Source: CAIKOD01 sp035543455 (GTDB taxonomy: Archaea; Halobacteriota; Methanomicrobia; Methanomicrobiales; Methanospirillaceae). Taken from it: DNA of 64,000 nt. This document shows, piece by piece, positions 53,369 to 62,072 of this stretch. A program made the translations under genes and the position numbers. Location of the stretch: positions 17,189 to 81,188 of the forward strand of contig DATKKE010000011.1 in assembly GCA_035543455.1 (NCBI GenBank), read 5' to 3'. Numbering within the stretch: position 1 is the first letter of the stretch; the number at the start of each line of letters is the position of its first letter. The notes beneath the pieces were generated by a model, which worked only from the letters and a program-made list of their open reading frames with translations, was not told where the DNA came from and ran no database searches.

Positions 53369-53910
53369 GATAGTGTTACCCCTCGTTCCTTGATCAGTTC
53401 AAATCCCCTGATCATTGCAGCCTGGTTCAGCTTTTCCGTGCCTTTTGGCACGCTGTCAAGGATTGCCTTCTCGATCGCATTGCCGGTGACAATGCCGGTG
53501 GCTGCAACTACAGCGCCGAGCATCACGATATTGGCCACAATATCCCGGCCAAGCCGCTCTTTTGCTTCCTTTGTTGCAGGAACCTCAATACACGTGCATG
53601 CAGGCCGGGAATGCACAAGTGTGGAATCGATGAGCATCACTGCCGATTCAGGGGCCGAAGCACCGTATTTCTCAAATCCCTCCTGTGACATGATCACGTA
53701 GATATCCGGGACGGTAACCTTCGGAAACAGGATCGGTTCGTCATCGATGATGACAGCGCTCATCGAGGCCCCTCCTCTCGCCTCGGGGCCATATACCTGT
53801 GTCTGGACGGCGAATTTGTTATCGTACATCACGGCAGCACGGCCAAGAATCACGGCAGACAAAATAATTCCCTGCCCTCCGAAACCGGAAAACCTGACTT
53901 CATGTCTCAT
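53365..53910 (-). CDS. korC: 2-oxoglutarate:ferredoxin oxidoreductase, gamma subunit
   Basis: The 181-residue protein has the gamma-domain opening RFSGFGGQGIILSAVILG (about 6-23) and VYGPEARGGASMSAVI (about 39), typical of KorC/PorC-type subunits. In this family the gamma subunit helps bind CoA. Which 2-oxoacid is used follows from the linked sucCD genes: 2-oxoglutarate to succinyl-CoA or the reverse. ATGA overlaps with korB and sucC. Confidence 0.93.
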   Translation of the reverse strand: MRHEVRFSGFGGQGIILSAVILGRAAVMYDNKFAVQTQVYGPEARGGASMSAVIIDDEPILFPKVTVPDIYVIMSQEGFEKYGASAPESAVMLIDSTLVHSRPACTCIEVPATKEAKERLGRDIVANIVMLGAVVAATGIVTGNAIEKAILDSVPKGTEKLNQAAMIRGFELIKERGVTLS

Positions 53911-54695
53911 TTTGGTACCCCCATCGCCGGCCTGTTCCGCCTGGCGAACTCCCCGACAACAATGGTATTGTCCGGAATCGGTTCCCTGTCTTTCAATAGC
54001 TGGTCGTATCTCTTTTTCAGCATCGTATGGGCCCTGATGTAATCGACCTGGTCAAGAACCTGTTTAAATTTGTTTCTCCGGCCGAAATTTGTCGGACACT
54101 GGACCATTGCTTCGATAAATGAGAGCCCGGGGGTCTCGAGTCCTGATTTTACCGCTTTGGTCAGTTCTTTCACATGGTACGAAGTCCACCGTGCCACATA
54201 GTTGGCACCTGCGGCGATGGCGAGCTCGCAGAGATCGAAGGCCGGTTCGATCGAACCATAGGGCGTTGTCGTTGACAATGCCCCTATTGGCGTGGTGGGA
54301 CTTCCCTGACCTCCGGTCATCCCATATATCTGGTTATTCATGCAGACAACGGTGATATCGATATTCCGGCGGCATGCATGGATAAAATGATTACCGCCGA
54401 TTGCCGCCAGATCGCCGTCTCCGGTAAATACCACCACATGGAATGAGGGCCTGGCCATTTTCACACCGGTAGCGAAGGCCAGTGCCCTGCCGTGGGTCGT
54501 ATGGAGGGAATCGGTCATAATATAACCGGGTGCCCGGGAAGAACACCCGATTCCCGATACAAAAATCGTATCGTCAGGTTTCCAGCCCGTCTCTTCAATT
54601 GCTTCCAGGGTGCAGTTGATGATCGTCCCGTTTCCGCATCCTGCACAATAAATATGGGGGAGCCTGTCCTGCCTGAACCAGTCGGAGTAAGTCAT
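53907..54695 (-). CDS. korB: 2-oxoglutarate:ferredoxin oxidoreductase, beta subunit
   Basis: The 262-residue thiamine-diphosphate subunit has HIYCAGCGNGTIINC (about 14-28), GIGCSSRAPGYI (about 49), the ThDP/Mg motif FTGDGDLAAIGGNH (about 91-104) and CMNNQIYGMTGGQ (about 118-130). Cysteines of the CAGC region and C51 ligate the beta-subunit cluster. ATGA overlaps link it to korA and korC. Confidence 0.95.
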   Translation of the reverse strand: MTYSDWFRQDRLPHIYCAGCGNGTIINCTLEAIEETGWKPDDTIFVSGIGCSSRAPGYIMTDSLHTTHGRALAFATGVKMARPSFHVVVFTGDGDLAAIGGNHFIHACRRNIDITVVCMNNQIYGMTGGQGSPTTPIGALSTTTPYGSIEPAFDLCELAIAAGANYVARWTSYHVKELTKAVKSGLETPGLSFIEAMVQCPTNFGRRNKFKQVLDQVDYIRAHTMLKKRYDQLLKDREPIPDNTIVVGEFARRNRPAMGVPK

Positions 54696-55792
54696 GGAAC
54701 GGCCTCTGCCAGCGCTTCCAGTTCATCGGGCGTGTGCAGATCGCCCCCAAGCCTCGGCACCTGGAGGACCGGGATACTGGTGTGCCGTTCGATTTCACGT
54801 GCGATCTGTCCGAGGTTAAGTTCGGGGACAATAAATTTTTTCGCACCCGGGAACTCCCTGAGTGCGTGCTCAGGAAACGGCCATACAATTCTAAGGCGCA
54901 GGTGCCCGATATCATCTCGTCCGGTATCGTGAAGGACCTGTGCAACGGAACGTGCCGGTGCCCCATAGGAGATGAATACAATCTCCGCATCCGGATTGAC
55001 AGCTTCGTAATCTGCAATTTCCTTCCTCGCGGACTCTATTTTATTTACGAGACGATTGACCAGTCTTTCATGTAATTCCGGGTTTGTCGCGCATGGATAT
55101 CCCCGTTCATCATGAGTAAGGCCGGTAACGTGCACCCGGAACCCTTTTCCGAATTCGGGGAACCCGGGGACCATGTCTTCATCCGGGTGGAACGGCAATA
55201 CCCCGTTCGCCAGGGGTTTCCGGGGGAACCGTTCCACGTGTTCGGGAATCGTAAGACGTTCTCTCATGTGTCCGATAATCTCGTCAGCCATCAGGAATAC
55301 AGGGACGCGGAACCGGTCTGCAAGGTTGAATGCCTTCACGGTCAGCTCGTACATCTCCTGGACGCTGGCCGGGGTGAGTGCAATGACGCTGTAGTCACCG
55401 TGAGAACCAAAACGGCACTGCATCATGTCACCGGCCGCGGCCATGGTCGGCTGGCCGGTACTAGGTCCTCCCCTCTGGATATTGACAATAACACAGGGAG
55501 TTTCGGTCATTGCTGCGTAACCGATATTCTCCATCATCAGGGAGAATCCCGGTCCGCTGGTAGCGGTCATGGCCCTCATGCCTGTCCAAGAAGCACCGAT
55601 CACCGAGGCAATACCGCCGATTTCGTCTTCCATCTGGATAAACGTCCCGGAGAGTTTCGGTAATTTCAACGCCATGTGTTCGGCAATCTCGGTAGAAGGC
55701 GTGATGGGGTAGCCCCCGAAAAACCTGCAGCCGGCCGCGAGCGCACCCTCTGCACATGCGATATTTCCCTGCCAGAATTCAATTTTTGTCAA
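54692..55792 (-). CDS. korA: 2-oxoglutarate:ferredoxin oxidoreductase, alpha subunit
   Basis: The 366-residue protein has EGALAAGCRFFGGYPITPST (about 16-35), the alpha-subunit substrate-binding motif with YPITPS-E, then MEDEIGGIASVIGASWTG (about 55) and ATSGPGFSLM (about 77). It pairs with KorB to form the catalytic core. ATGA overlaps with korD and korB. Confidence 0.95.
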   Translation of the reverse strand: MTKIEFWQGNIACAEGALAAGCRFFGGYPITPSTEIAEHMALKLPKLSGTFIQMEDEIGGIASVIGASWTGMRAMTATSGPGFSLMMENIGYAAMTETPCVIVNIQRGGPSTGQPTMAAAGDMMQCRFGSHGDYSVIALTPASVQEMYELTVKAFNLADRFRVPVFLMADEIIGHMRERLTIPEHVERFPRKPLANGVLPFHPDEDMVPGFPEFGKGFRVHVTGLTHDERGYPCATNPELHERLVNRLVNKIESARKEIADYEAVNPDAEIVFISYGAPARSVAQVLHDTGRDDIGHLRLRIVWPFPEHALREFPGAKKFIVPELNLGQIAREIERHTSIPVLQVPRLGGDLHTPDELEALAEAVP

Positions 55793-56061
55793 TATTCTAT
55801 CGCCACCTTACGTCGTTCCCCGGTTTTTTCGTCCTCGAAACTGATTGCCTGATCAGGGCAGGTCATCTGGCACACCCCGCAGAGGGTCCTTCCGTAGAGG
55901 TGATGAAGCCGGCAATTCGTGCACCGTTCAGGCCTGTCAAGTTCCGGAATAATGATACCCTTCAGGTTCGGTTTTTTTCCTGGTCTGAAAATTTTATAAG
56001 GACATCCGATGGTACAGAGGTTGCAGCCCTTGCACCGTGATTCATCGATTACGACTTTCAT
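55789..56061 (-). CDS. korD: 2-oxoglutarate:ferredoxin oxidoreductase, delta (ferredoxin) subunit
   Basis: The 90-residue protein has two 4Fe-4S motifs, CKGCNLCTIGCPYK (about 10-23) and CTNC with CGVCQMTCP (about 42-63). It passes electrons between the catalytic core and free ferredoxin. The spacing of the second cluster (a longer gap after CTNC) is normal for KorD/VorD-type subunits. Lies 37 nt after fumarase beta; ATGA overlap with korA. Confidence 0.92.
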   Translation of the reverse strand: MKVVIDESRCKGCNLCTIGCPYKIFRPGKKPNLKGIIIPELDRPERCTNCRLHHLYGRTLCGVCQMTCPDQAISFEDEKTGERRKVAIEY

Positions 56062-56098
56062 TGCCCGTCTCTTGGAATAAAACCTTTGTATCCGTCAC

Positions 56099-56644
56099 TC
56101 AGGTAAACATCGCGCTGAATTCTAGCTTTGCTTTTCTTGCTACTTCCCAGAAGAGATCGTTCCCCCGGGCATCAATCCCGACGACAAGAGGCACCTTATC
56201 AAAATTAAGGACCCAGACAGCTTCCGCCATCCCTAGTTCGGGAAAATAAACACCCCCGACCGTCATTCGTGAGGCTGCAAGAGCTGCACACCCGCCCGTA
56301 AAAGCGAGATATATCCCTCTTCCCAGGAGCTGGTCCCTTACGACCGGTCCCATCCCTCCTTTTCCAATCAGGGCCTTTACCCCCCCGTCGAGAAGGAAGC
56401 CCGAACACCTGTTCATCCTCGCCGATGTCGTAGGACCTGCCGCAATTACCTTATTATCCTGAATAATGGGACCGCAATGGTAGATGGCGGCCCCTGCGGG
56501 GTTAAAAGGGATCCCAATTTCCTGCATCGCCTGGTGCGCTTCATCTCTTGCAGTGAAGACAATTCCCGATAGTCTCACCCGATCTCCTGCGACCAAATCC
56601 AGCACCTCATCACCAAGAGGTGTGTTCAGATCCGTTAACGTCAA
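56099..56644 (-). CDS. class I fumarase, beta subunit
   Basis: The protein of 181 residues starts at TTG 56644, whose TTGA overlaps the stop of the alpha gene, like the ATGA junctions in the rest of the operon. GAGGTGG lies about 8 nt upstream. The upstream ATG 56722 would add 26 residues inside the alpha gene with no family counterpart. Family blocks: DRVRLSGIVFTARDEAHQAM, YHCGPI (about 57) and GPTTSARMN (about 75). With the alpha subunit it hydrates fumarate to malate or the reverse, using an oxygen-sensitive 4Fe-4S cluster. Confidence 0.9.
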   Translation of the reverse strand: MTLTDLNTPLGDEVLDLVAGDRVRLSGIVFTARDEAHQAMQEIGIPFNPAGAAIYHCGPIIQDNKVIAAGPTTSARMNRCSGFLLDGGVKALIGKGGMGPVVRDQLLGRGIYLAFTGGCAALAASRMTVGGVYFPELGMAEAVWVLNFDKVPLVVGIDARGNDLFWEVARKAKLEFSAMFT

Positions 56645-57480
56645 AGGACTACCACCTCGGTTGCCCGGCGTGAAGCCCAGCACTGTACATTTACTGCTAC
56701 CGGAAGTGATGCGGTATGACAACCAGCTTTCTTAACCTTCACTGCTATCGCCGTAGTATCGCCCCCAAGCCCCATCGGGCCGATCCCCAGCCTGTTCACC
56801 GTGTCACACAGTTGTTGCTCCAACGGGTCCATCCTGTCGACAGGAAGGAGAAGTGCCTCCTTCGCCATGGATGCTGCCTGGTCGAACGTCCCGCCGATGC
56901 CGACTCCGAGGATCACGGGCGGGCAGGGCCGCCCTCCAGCCAGAAGGACCGTTTCGGCAACGAATTTCCGGATAAGGTGCTTTTCAGTCGGGAGAAGCAT
57001 CGAGATCCGGGACATATTTTCAGCACCGGCACCTTTAGGGAGGACGGTTATTGAAAGTTCTTTCCCTGGCCCTGCATGGATGGAGGGCATTCGTTCACCC
57101 GTGTTATCACCGGTGTTCTCCCGGGTCAGGGGATCAACGACATTCGGCCGCAGAGGAACACATGCAGTCGCCCTTCTGATCCCTTCCCTCACCCCTTCAT
57201 ATAAATCGTCGCAAAATGGGACATCCGGGGGAATGGTCAGGTAAATGACCGGAACCCCGGTGTCCTGGCATAAAGGAAGGCCAAGCTCACCAGCACGCCG
57301 GATATTGTCAAGGATGTTCTCCAGTTCTTTTTTAGCCACGGAATTCGTTTCCCTGACATATGCCTGCCGGATAGCCGATGTCACATCACCCGGGAGATAT
57401 AATTCAGCGTTTCGTATCGCCCTGCAGGTCGCCATTACCACCTTGTTTTTTAGCTCATGGGAGATCATACTGGCTGGCAT
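56641..57480 (-). CDS. class I fumarase, alpha subunit
   Basis: The 279-residue protein starts at ATG 57480 (MPASMISHELKNKVV); the frame is open upstream but that part (MILPRPFS...) does not belong to the family. LGLPLCQDTGVPVIYL (about 62), RMPSIHAGPGKE (about 132), GAGAENMSRISMLLP (about 150) and VGIGGTFDQAASMAKEALL (about 195) are class I fumarase signatures with the cluster cysteines. A TTTATA element about 25-30 nt upstream of the ATG suggests a short leader or none. First gene of the eight-gene TCA-branch operon. Confidence 0.92.
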   Translation of the reverse strand: MPASMISHELKNKVVMATCRAIRNAELYLPGDVTSAIRQAYVRETNSVAKKELENILDNIRRAGELGLPLCQDTGVPVIYLTIPPDVPFCDDLYEGVREGIRRATACVPLRPNVVDPLTRENTGDNTGERMPSIHAGPGKELSITVLPKGAGAENMSRISMLLPTEKHLIRKFVAETVLLAGGRPCPPVILGVGIGGTFDQAASMAKEALLLPVDRMDPLEQQLCDTVNRLGIGPMGLGGDTTAIAVKVKKAGCHTASLPVAVNVQCWASRRATEVVVL

Positions 57481-57693
57481 AGTGAGATTTCCGGGTCGGT
57501 CAATGGTTATAAACCGAAATATTTTGTGTGTTAAGAATCTCTTTCCCCTGCGGTAAAAAACATATGGTATCGGATTGCCCGTCAATTTCATACCGAGATA
57601 TTCCGGCTGGGAAAAGGGCCGTGGTAAAATCAAAGGATTTTATTGGTTCCGTGTATAATGGACAAGCTGGAGTTAGGTTTCAGGTGCTTAAAT

Positions 57694-58323
57694 ATGTCGA
57701 GGATTTATGACTGGTTTACTGACCCGGATCACAAGATATTCACCCTCGTTCTCCTTGTGTTGTTCTGTATTTTTCTCGAGGAGACGATCCACCTCTACTT
57801 TGGCATAGAATCCGCCTATACTCACGTGTTCTATATCGTACTCGTGCTCGCAGCCATCTGGTACCACGAAAGGGCGGTCTATCTTGCTATCGCCCTCGGT
57901 TTCGTACATATTCTGGTAAGCTATTATGAACTGGGGTCCCTGACCTGGCAGCCTCTCTTCAGGACACTGATGTTCATCCTCGTTACCTGGATCGTCGCGT
58001 GGCTGTCGGCAAAGAAGGACCAGTTTGAAACGGAACTGATCGCATCGAATAAGGAGGTAGAGGAGAGACATGAGGCGCTCACGGCATATATTTCCGAAAT
58101 TACCAACCGGATTCGCCACCCTGTCGAGATCGTCAACGATAACCTGAACCAGCTGGTACTTCAGGTGGAACGCAAAGGGCCCCCTGACGACCTTGCAATC
58201 AGGCTGCATCTCCAGATCAGGAATACCGAACAGATCATCAGGAATCTTCACGATCTGAACCAGGCTGCCATTTCCGGTGACCGTGAAATACCTGATGCAT
58301 ACCGGGAGTTCCTCATCAGGTGA
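57694..58323 (+). CDS. membrane protein with orphan DHp-like helix (sensor-like, no ATPase)
   Basis: The 209-residue protein starts at ATG 57694 (MSRIYDWF), with AGGTG about 9 nt upstream. Four TM helices (about 15-115) precede a coiled linker (KKDQFETELIASNKEVEERH). A helical region with ISEITNRIRHPVEIVNDNLN (about 130-149) looks like the H-box of a histidine kinase dimerisation domain (R-H-P core). The protein ends before any N- or G-box, so it cannot be a working kinase alone. It may be an anchor or signal adaptor. Lies beside the KaiC/ArlIJ-like cluster, divergent from the TCA operon. Confidence 0.72.
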   Translation: MSRIYDWFTDPDHKIFTLVLLVLFCIFLEETIHLYFGIESAYTHVFYIVLVLAAIWYHERAVYLAIALGFVHILVSYYELGSLTWQPLFRTLMFILVTWIVAWLSAKKDQFETELIASNKEVEERHEALTAYISEITNRIRHPVEIVNDNLNQLVLQVERKGPPDDLAIRLHLQIRNTEQIIRNLHDLNQAAISGDREIPDAYREFLIR

Positions 58324-58663
58324 ATTCTGGTTTGAAGAGATGCATTAATCGCAAGGGGACCCGAACTCGAAGAGAAACCCGATTCGGAACCGGGGAGAAG
58401 CCTGCTCCTCGCCTGTTTTCAGCCGATGGTATCAGGGAAAATACGCAGGCTCAGGATCCCCAGTTTTCCAGGAATTTTCCCTGCTGTCCAGGCCGGTCTC
58501 ACCCTGCGATCCTGTCATGGATTGATACCTTCGTCGACGAGGTTATCGGTTTTGAACAAGGTAATAAATCCTTGCGGATACGCAGGGTGAAGGCCTGATC
58601 ACAATTTCATCCCGGGACCGACCAGATAATGGTCATATGGATGTCAATCCAGCCGATAAGTCA
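58324..58663. other. convergent intergenic region
   Basis: A 92-codon plus frame (58320-58598) rich in Arg and Pro is not convincing; codon use and composition differ from real genes here. Nothing else is recognised in these 340 nt. Confidence 0.4.
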
Positions 58664-59362
58664 TCAGAAGACATTGGCTTCGGAATAAACGAGTATCCGG
58701 TCCTTTTGTATCTCGTAGGGTTTGATCTCCCGGGAATGTTGTGAGAGTCTCATTTTTACGACTTCCACGGCGAGATGGACACCGGTAAGGTCGGCTGGTC
58801 GTACGTAATTAAGAAGAATTACGGTATCGCACAGGTATTCGATGAGGTTATGGCGGCTGATATACTGGTTGTTACTGTCAGTCTCGCTCGTCAGAACGAC
58901 AGTACATCTCTGATCACGCAGCGATTCGACGAGACGGAACATCTCCTGCCTGCGTTTGGCACTCCCATCGAACAAGTCTTCAAAAAGGGAAACAGGATCG
59001 ATAACAACCCTGGTTGCACCAAGGTTCCTGATGAGATCAGGCAGCTCATTCTTTATGCGATTTATTGCGAGATTAAATTCAGATGGGTCAAGTCTCAGGA
59101 CCGTGATTGATTTATTTACAAATTGCCGGTAATCCCATCCCTTCTGAGCCATATATTCAAAAATACGCTCTTCCCGCTCCTCGAGGCTGATATAAATCAC
59201 GTGCTCCCCGCGGCTGACCCCTTCCCAGATGAAGTGGAGAGCAAACGTGGTCTTGCCGGTTCCGTAGGAACCAATAATTGCCGTAATACTGCCGGGGACC
59301 AGGCCTCCGCCAAGCATTGTATCGAGTCCTTCAATCCCAATTTTCACCCGTTTGCCGGTCAT
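58664..59362 (-). CDS. KaiC-like RecA-superfamily ATPase (ArlH-like candidate)
   Basis: The 232-residue protein begins KRVKIGIEGLDTMLGGGLVP and has an intact Walker A GSYGTGKTTFALHF (about 31-44), the KaiC catalytic pair ISLEERE (about 58), and Walker B TRVVIDPVSLFED (about 117). Single-domain KaiC proteins of this type include ArlH, which regulates the archaellum motor ATPase. The gene beside an ArlI/ArlJ-like pair makes a similar role plausible. A 4-nt ATGA overlap couples it to the preceding gene. Confidence 0.82.
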   Translation of the reverse strand: MTGKRVKIGIEGLDTMLGGGLVPGSITAIIGSYGTGKTTFALHFIWEGVSRGEHVIYISLEEREERIFEYMAQKGWDYRQFVNKSITVLRLDPSEFNLAINRIKNELPDLIRNLGATRVVIDPVSLFEDLFDGSAKRRQEMFRLVESLRDQRCTVVLTSETDSNNQYISRHNLIEYLCDTVILLNYVRPADLTGVHLAVEVVKMRLSQHSREIKPYEIQKDRILVYSEANVF

Positions 59363-60198
59363 ACGACGACCCTGATATTGCTCACTTCGAACCCCGTTGC
59401 CGAAGATATCCTGACGGCAAATTTCACCAGGTCGCGTTCTTCAAGATGTGGCATCAGGCCCCTGAATTTTTCGCAGTACATGATCCGCTGCCGGCGTGCT
59501 GCCGCACTTTCTTCCCACTTAAAAAGAATAACGGCATCGACGATATCGGCAATCTCCCTCTCATTCCTGACATCGAGAATCCCCCGTGTCAGCGGCAGGT
59601 AAATCGTGGTATTCCATTGTTTTGAAACTCTCTGCAATCCGCGCATATAAGCCATCAGTTCGTCCCATCTCCCCTTACTCACTGCCTGCGTGGCAAGGTC
59701 GGTGAAGGAATCGAGCACGACCAGGCTGTTCTGTGTTCCTGATTTGAGAATTTCTGAAAGGTACGCGAGCATATCCCGGCTGGTCCTGTTCTGGAGACGT
59801 GTCATGACGTCCCCCTTCGAGTACCAGTCAATCGGGACGACGGTACTATCGAAATATACCATTGAAAGATCTTCAAATTGAACGGTATCGAGTGAATTTG
59901 CCAAGTCAGGATGAAAAGAAAGCGAGATTTCACGCCTGATATCTTCATTTCTCCGGGTTACCGTGATATACCTGATAGACCCGGGCAGAACAAGGTCTTT
60001 TGCAGCTTTTTCAGTCTTACTAAGGCGTGAAAGAGACAACACTGAGCTGTATATGAACTCGGCACTCCCCGCTCCTATTTCGGCAAGCAAAAGAATAACC
60101 GAGCCCGGGGGGACCCCTCCTTCCATGACCGGGTCGAGCGAGGCGATACCTGTAGGCATCTTTCGGGTGTCAGGCTCCGGAATATCCTTCTCTGCCAT
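59359..60198 (-). CDS. KaiC/RecA-like protein with degenerate P-loop
   Basis: The 279-residue protein from ATG 60198 (MAEKDIPEPDT) begins like a KaiC domain (MPTGIASLDPVMEGGVPPGS) but where Walker A should be it has LLAEIGAGSAEFIY (about 37-50), with no GKT. Walker-B-like SLVVLDSFTDLA (about 165) remains. It probably binds no ATP, or weakly, and may serve as partner of the intact KaiC-like protein encoded next. A TATA-like CTTATAAT at 60226-60234 gives it its own promoter, divergent from the secretion ATPase gene. The frame is open to 60225. Confidence 0.75.
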   Translation of the reverse strand: MAEKDIPEPDTRKMPTGIASLDPVMEGGVPPGSVILLLAEIGAGSAEFIYSSVLSLSRLSKTEKAAKDLVLPGSIRYITVTRRNEDIRREISLSFHPDLANSLDTVQFEDLSMVYFDSTVVPIDWYSKGDVMTRLQNRTSRDMLAYLSEILKSGTQNSLVVLDSFTDLATQAVSKGRWDELMAYMRGLQRVSKQWNTTIYLPLTRGILDVRNEREIADIVDAVILFKWEESAAARRQRIMYCEKFRGLMPHLEERDLVKFAVRISSATGFEVSNIRVVV

Positions 60199-60366
60199 AT
60201 CGTGTACTCGTTTTCTTTCCCGCAATTATAAGGCTTCCCTGTACACTGATACGGAAACGGCCGGCCATTATCGCCATACAGGAAAGAAGGAAAATGAGTT
60301 GCCATATTCCCTATCGATGCTCAGTCTGCACCTTGCCATACTCTTTTATAGCGCACGATTCCAAGC

Positions 60367-60376
60367 TTTATAAAGG
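60367..60376 (+). promoter_or_regulatory. TATA box of the secretion ATPase gene
   Basis: CTTTATAAAG lies 41 nt upstream of ATG 60408, leaving room for a short leader with the GAGAGG ribosome site. Confidence 0.5.
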
Positions 60377-60407
60377 GCAAGAGAGGACCAGGATCGGTTG
60401 AGAGAGG

Positions 60408-62072
60408 ATGAAACTACCGGGACTTGAGCAGATACGAAAAGTTTTCCAGGAAGATGCGGGCAAGGTGAGCACGACTGGGACGAAGAGCCTGCCTACGCAG
60501 TTATTTGGAAAAAAACAAAAGCTCAGCATCCTGGAATACCAGCCCGTAAAACATGGACCGCTTGTCTCTCCCGAGCTTCCGGATGGCTATCGCGTCGTGG
60601 ACCATTACTGGGTTGATGTCGGGGAATCGCTTGTTATCATTGCTGAAAATACGGGGACGAACCAGAATGAGTACCTGCTTTTTGAACCGACCCTTTCTGA
60701 TTTCCAGTACGAGCTGATAGAGCGTGTACATGCCGATTTGAGAAATATCCTTATCCTGGATGATGACGAGCTCGTCCAGGACAAACGGAAATTGCTCATT
60801 GAAAAAATGGATTACCTTTTCAACGAATACGGGATACATCCCGACCAGAACACCCTTTTCAAGTTGCAGTATTACCTGGTAAGGAACTTCCTTGGATGGG
60901 GACGAATCGAGGCCCTGATGAAGGACCCGTATATTGAAGATATCTCGTGCGACGGGATCATGATCCCCCTCTTTCTTTACCATCGCAAGTTCCGGAACAT
61001 CAGGACAAATATCACTTTCACAGCCGATATCCTTGATTCCCTTGCCATAACCCTTGCCCAGCGTTCAGGGAAGCATATCTCTACCGGATCACCGATGATC
61101 GATGCCACGCTGCCTGAAGGGTCGAGGCTCCAGCTCACCCTTGGGACAGAAGTCACGACGCGTGGGACGTCATTCACGATCAGGAAATTCCGGGAAGAAC
61201 CCTTCTCCCCGATAGAACTGATGGATAACGGAACATTTAGTGCTGACCAGCTTGTGTATTACTGGCTTGCAATCGAGAACAATAAAAATCTCCTTTTTAT
61301 CGGAGGGACCGCATCCGGCAAAACTACGTCGTTGAATGCCACGTCCTTTTTCATTCCGCCGATGTCCAAGGTGGTCAGTATCGAGGATACGAGGGAGATC
61401 ACGCTCTACCATGAGAACTGGATTGCAAGCGTTACGCGCGAGGCAATATCCGAGGGAGCAAGTAATATCGGTATGTTTGACCTGCTCCGTGCTGCGATGC
61501 GGCAAAGGCCGGAGTATATCATTGTCGGGGAAGTACGGGGACAGGAAGCCCAGACCCTGTTCCAGGCAATGAACACGGGTCACACCACGTTTTCTACATT
61601 GCACGCTGGTGACGTGGATTCAGCGATCCACCGCCTCGAAAATGAGCCACTGAATGTTCCGAGAAATATGATCCAGGCATTAAATATAATCAGCGTTCAG
61701 GGTCTTATTTACCGCGGAAGGGAACGGATCCGCCGTGTTCAGGAAATCGTCGAAATCGCCGGAATGGATCCCAACACGAACAGTCTCAGGGTTAACGCCG
61801 TGTTCAGCTACGATATGGTCCATGACAGGTTCATCTATCTGGGCCGATCGCAGGTCTACTCTGATATTGCTGAAAAACGTGGATGGAACCGGGAACAGCT
61901 CGAGGCCGAGATTGCCACAAGAAAGAAAATCCTTGAATCGTTGAGAGAAGAAGGGATCAAAGATTATATCAGTGTTTCCCGAATACTCCAGGCCTACAAT
62001 ATCGACGCAGACCGGGTAATTGGTTCAATTGGGAACCTGAGGGAACTGTTCGGGTTAAAAGGGGTTTCATGA
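60408..62072 (+). CDS. type II/IV secretion-system ATPase (ArlI/GspE/TadA-like)
   Basis: The 554-residue protein has an N-terminal domain with YGIHPDQNTLFKLQYYLVRN and the catalytic core with Walker A IGGTASGKTT (about 297-306), the Asp box VVSIEDTREI (about 323), Walker B RPEYIIVGEVRG (about 367) and the His box MNTGHTTFSTLHAGD (about 386). This hexameric ATPase powers assembly of a pilus or archaellum-like fibre. N-terminal PLVSPELPDGYRVVDHYWV is typical of archaeal pilus ATPases. The stop overlaps the next start (ATGA). Confidence 0.92.
   Translation: MKLPGLEQIRKVFQEDAGKVSTTGTKSLPTQLFGKKQKLSILEYQPVKHGPLVSPELPDGYRVVDHYWVDVGESLVIIAENTGTNQNEYLLFEPTLSDFQYELIERVHADLRNILILDDDELVQDKRKLLIEKMDYLFNEYGIHPDQNTLFKLQYYLVRNFLGWGRIEALMKDPYIEDISCDGIMIPLFLYHRKFRNIRTNITFTADILDSLAITLAQRSGKHISTGSPMIDATLPEGSRLQLTLGTEVTTRGTSFTIRKFREEPFSPIELMDNGTFSADQLVYYWLAIENNKNLLFIGGTASGKTTSLNATSFFIPPMSKVVSIEDTREITLYHENWIASVTREAISEGASNIGMFDLLRAAMRQRPEYIIVGEVRGQEAQTLFQAMNTGHTTFSTLHAGDVDSAIHRLENEPLNVPRNMIQALNIISVQGLIYRGRERIRRVQEIVEIAGMDPNTNSLRVNAVFSYDMVHDRFIYLGRSQVYSDIAEKRGWNREQLEAEIATRKKILESLREEGIKDYISVSRILQAYNIDADRVIGSIGNLRELFGLKGVS

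Noticed and set aside
58320..58598. 92-codon plus-strand ORF after the sensor-like membrane protein
   Set aside because: Arg/Pro-rich, no recognisable domain, overlaps the previous stop, no ribosome binding site.
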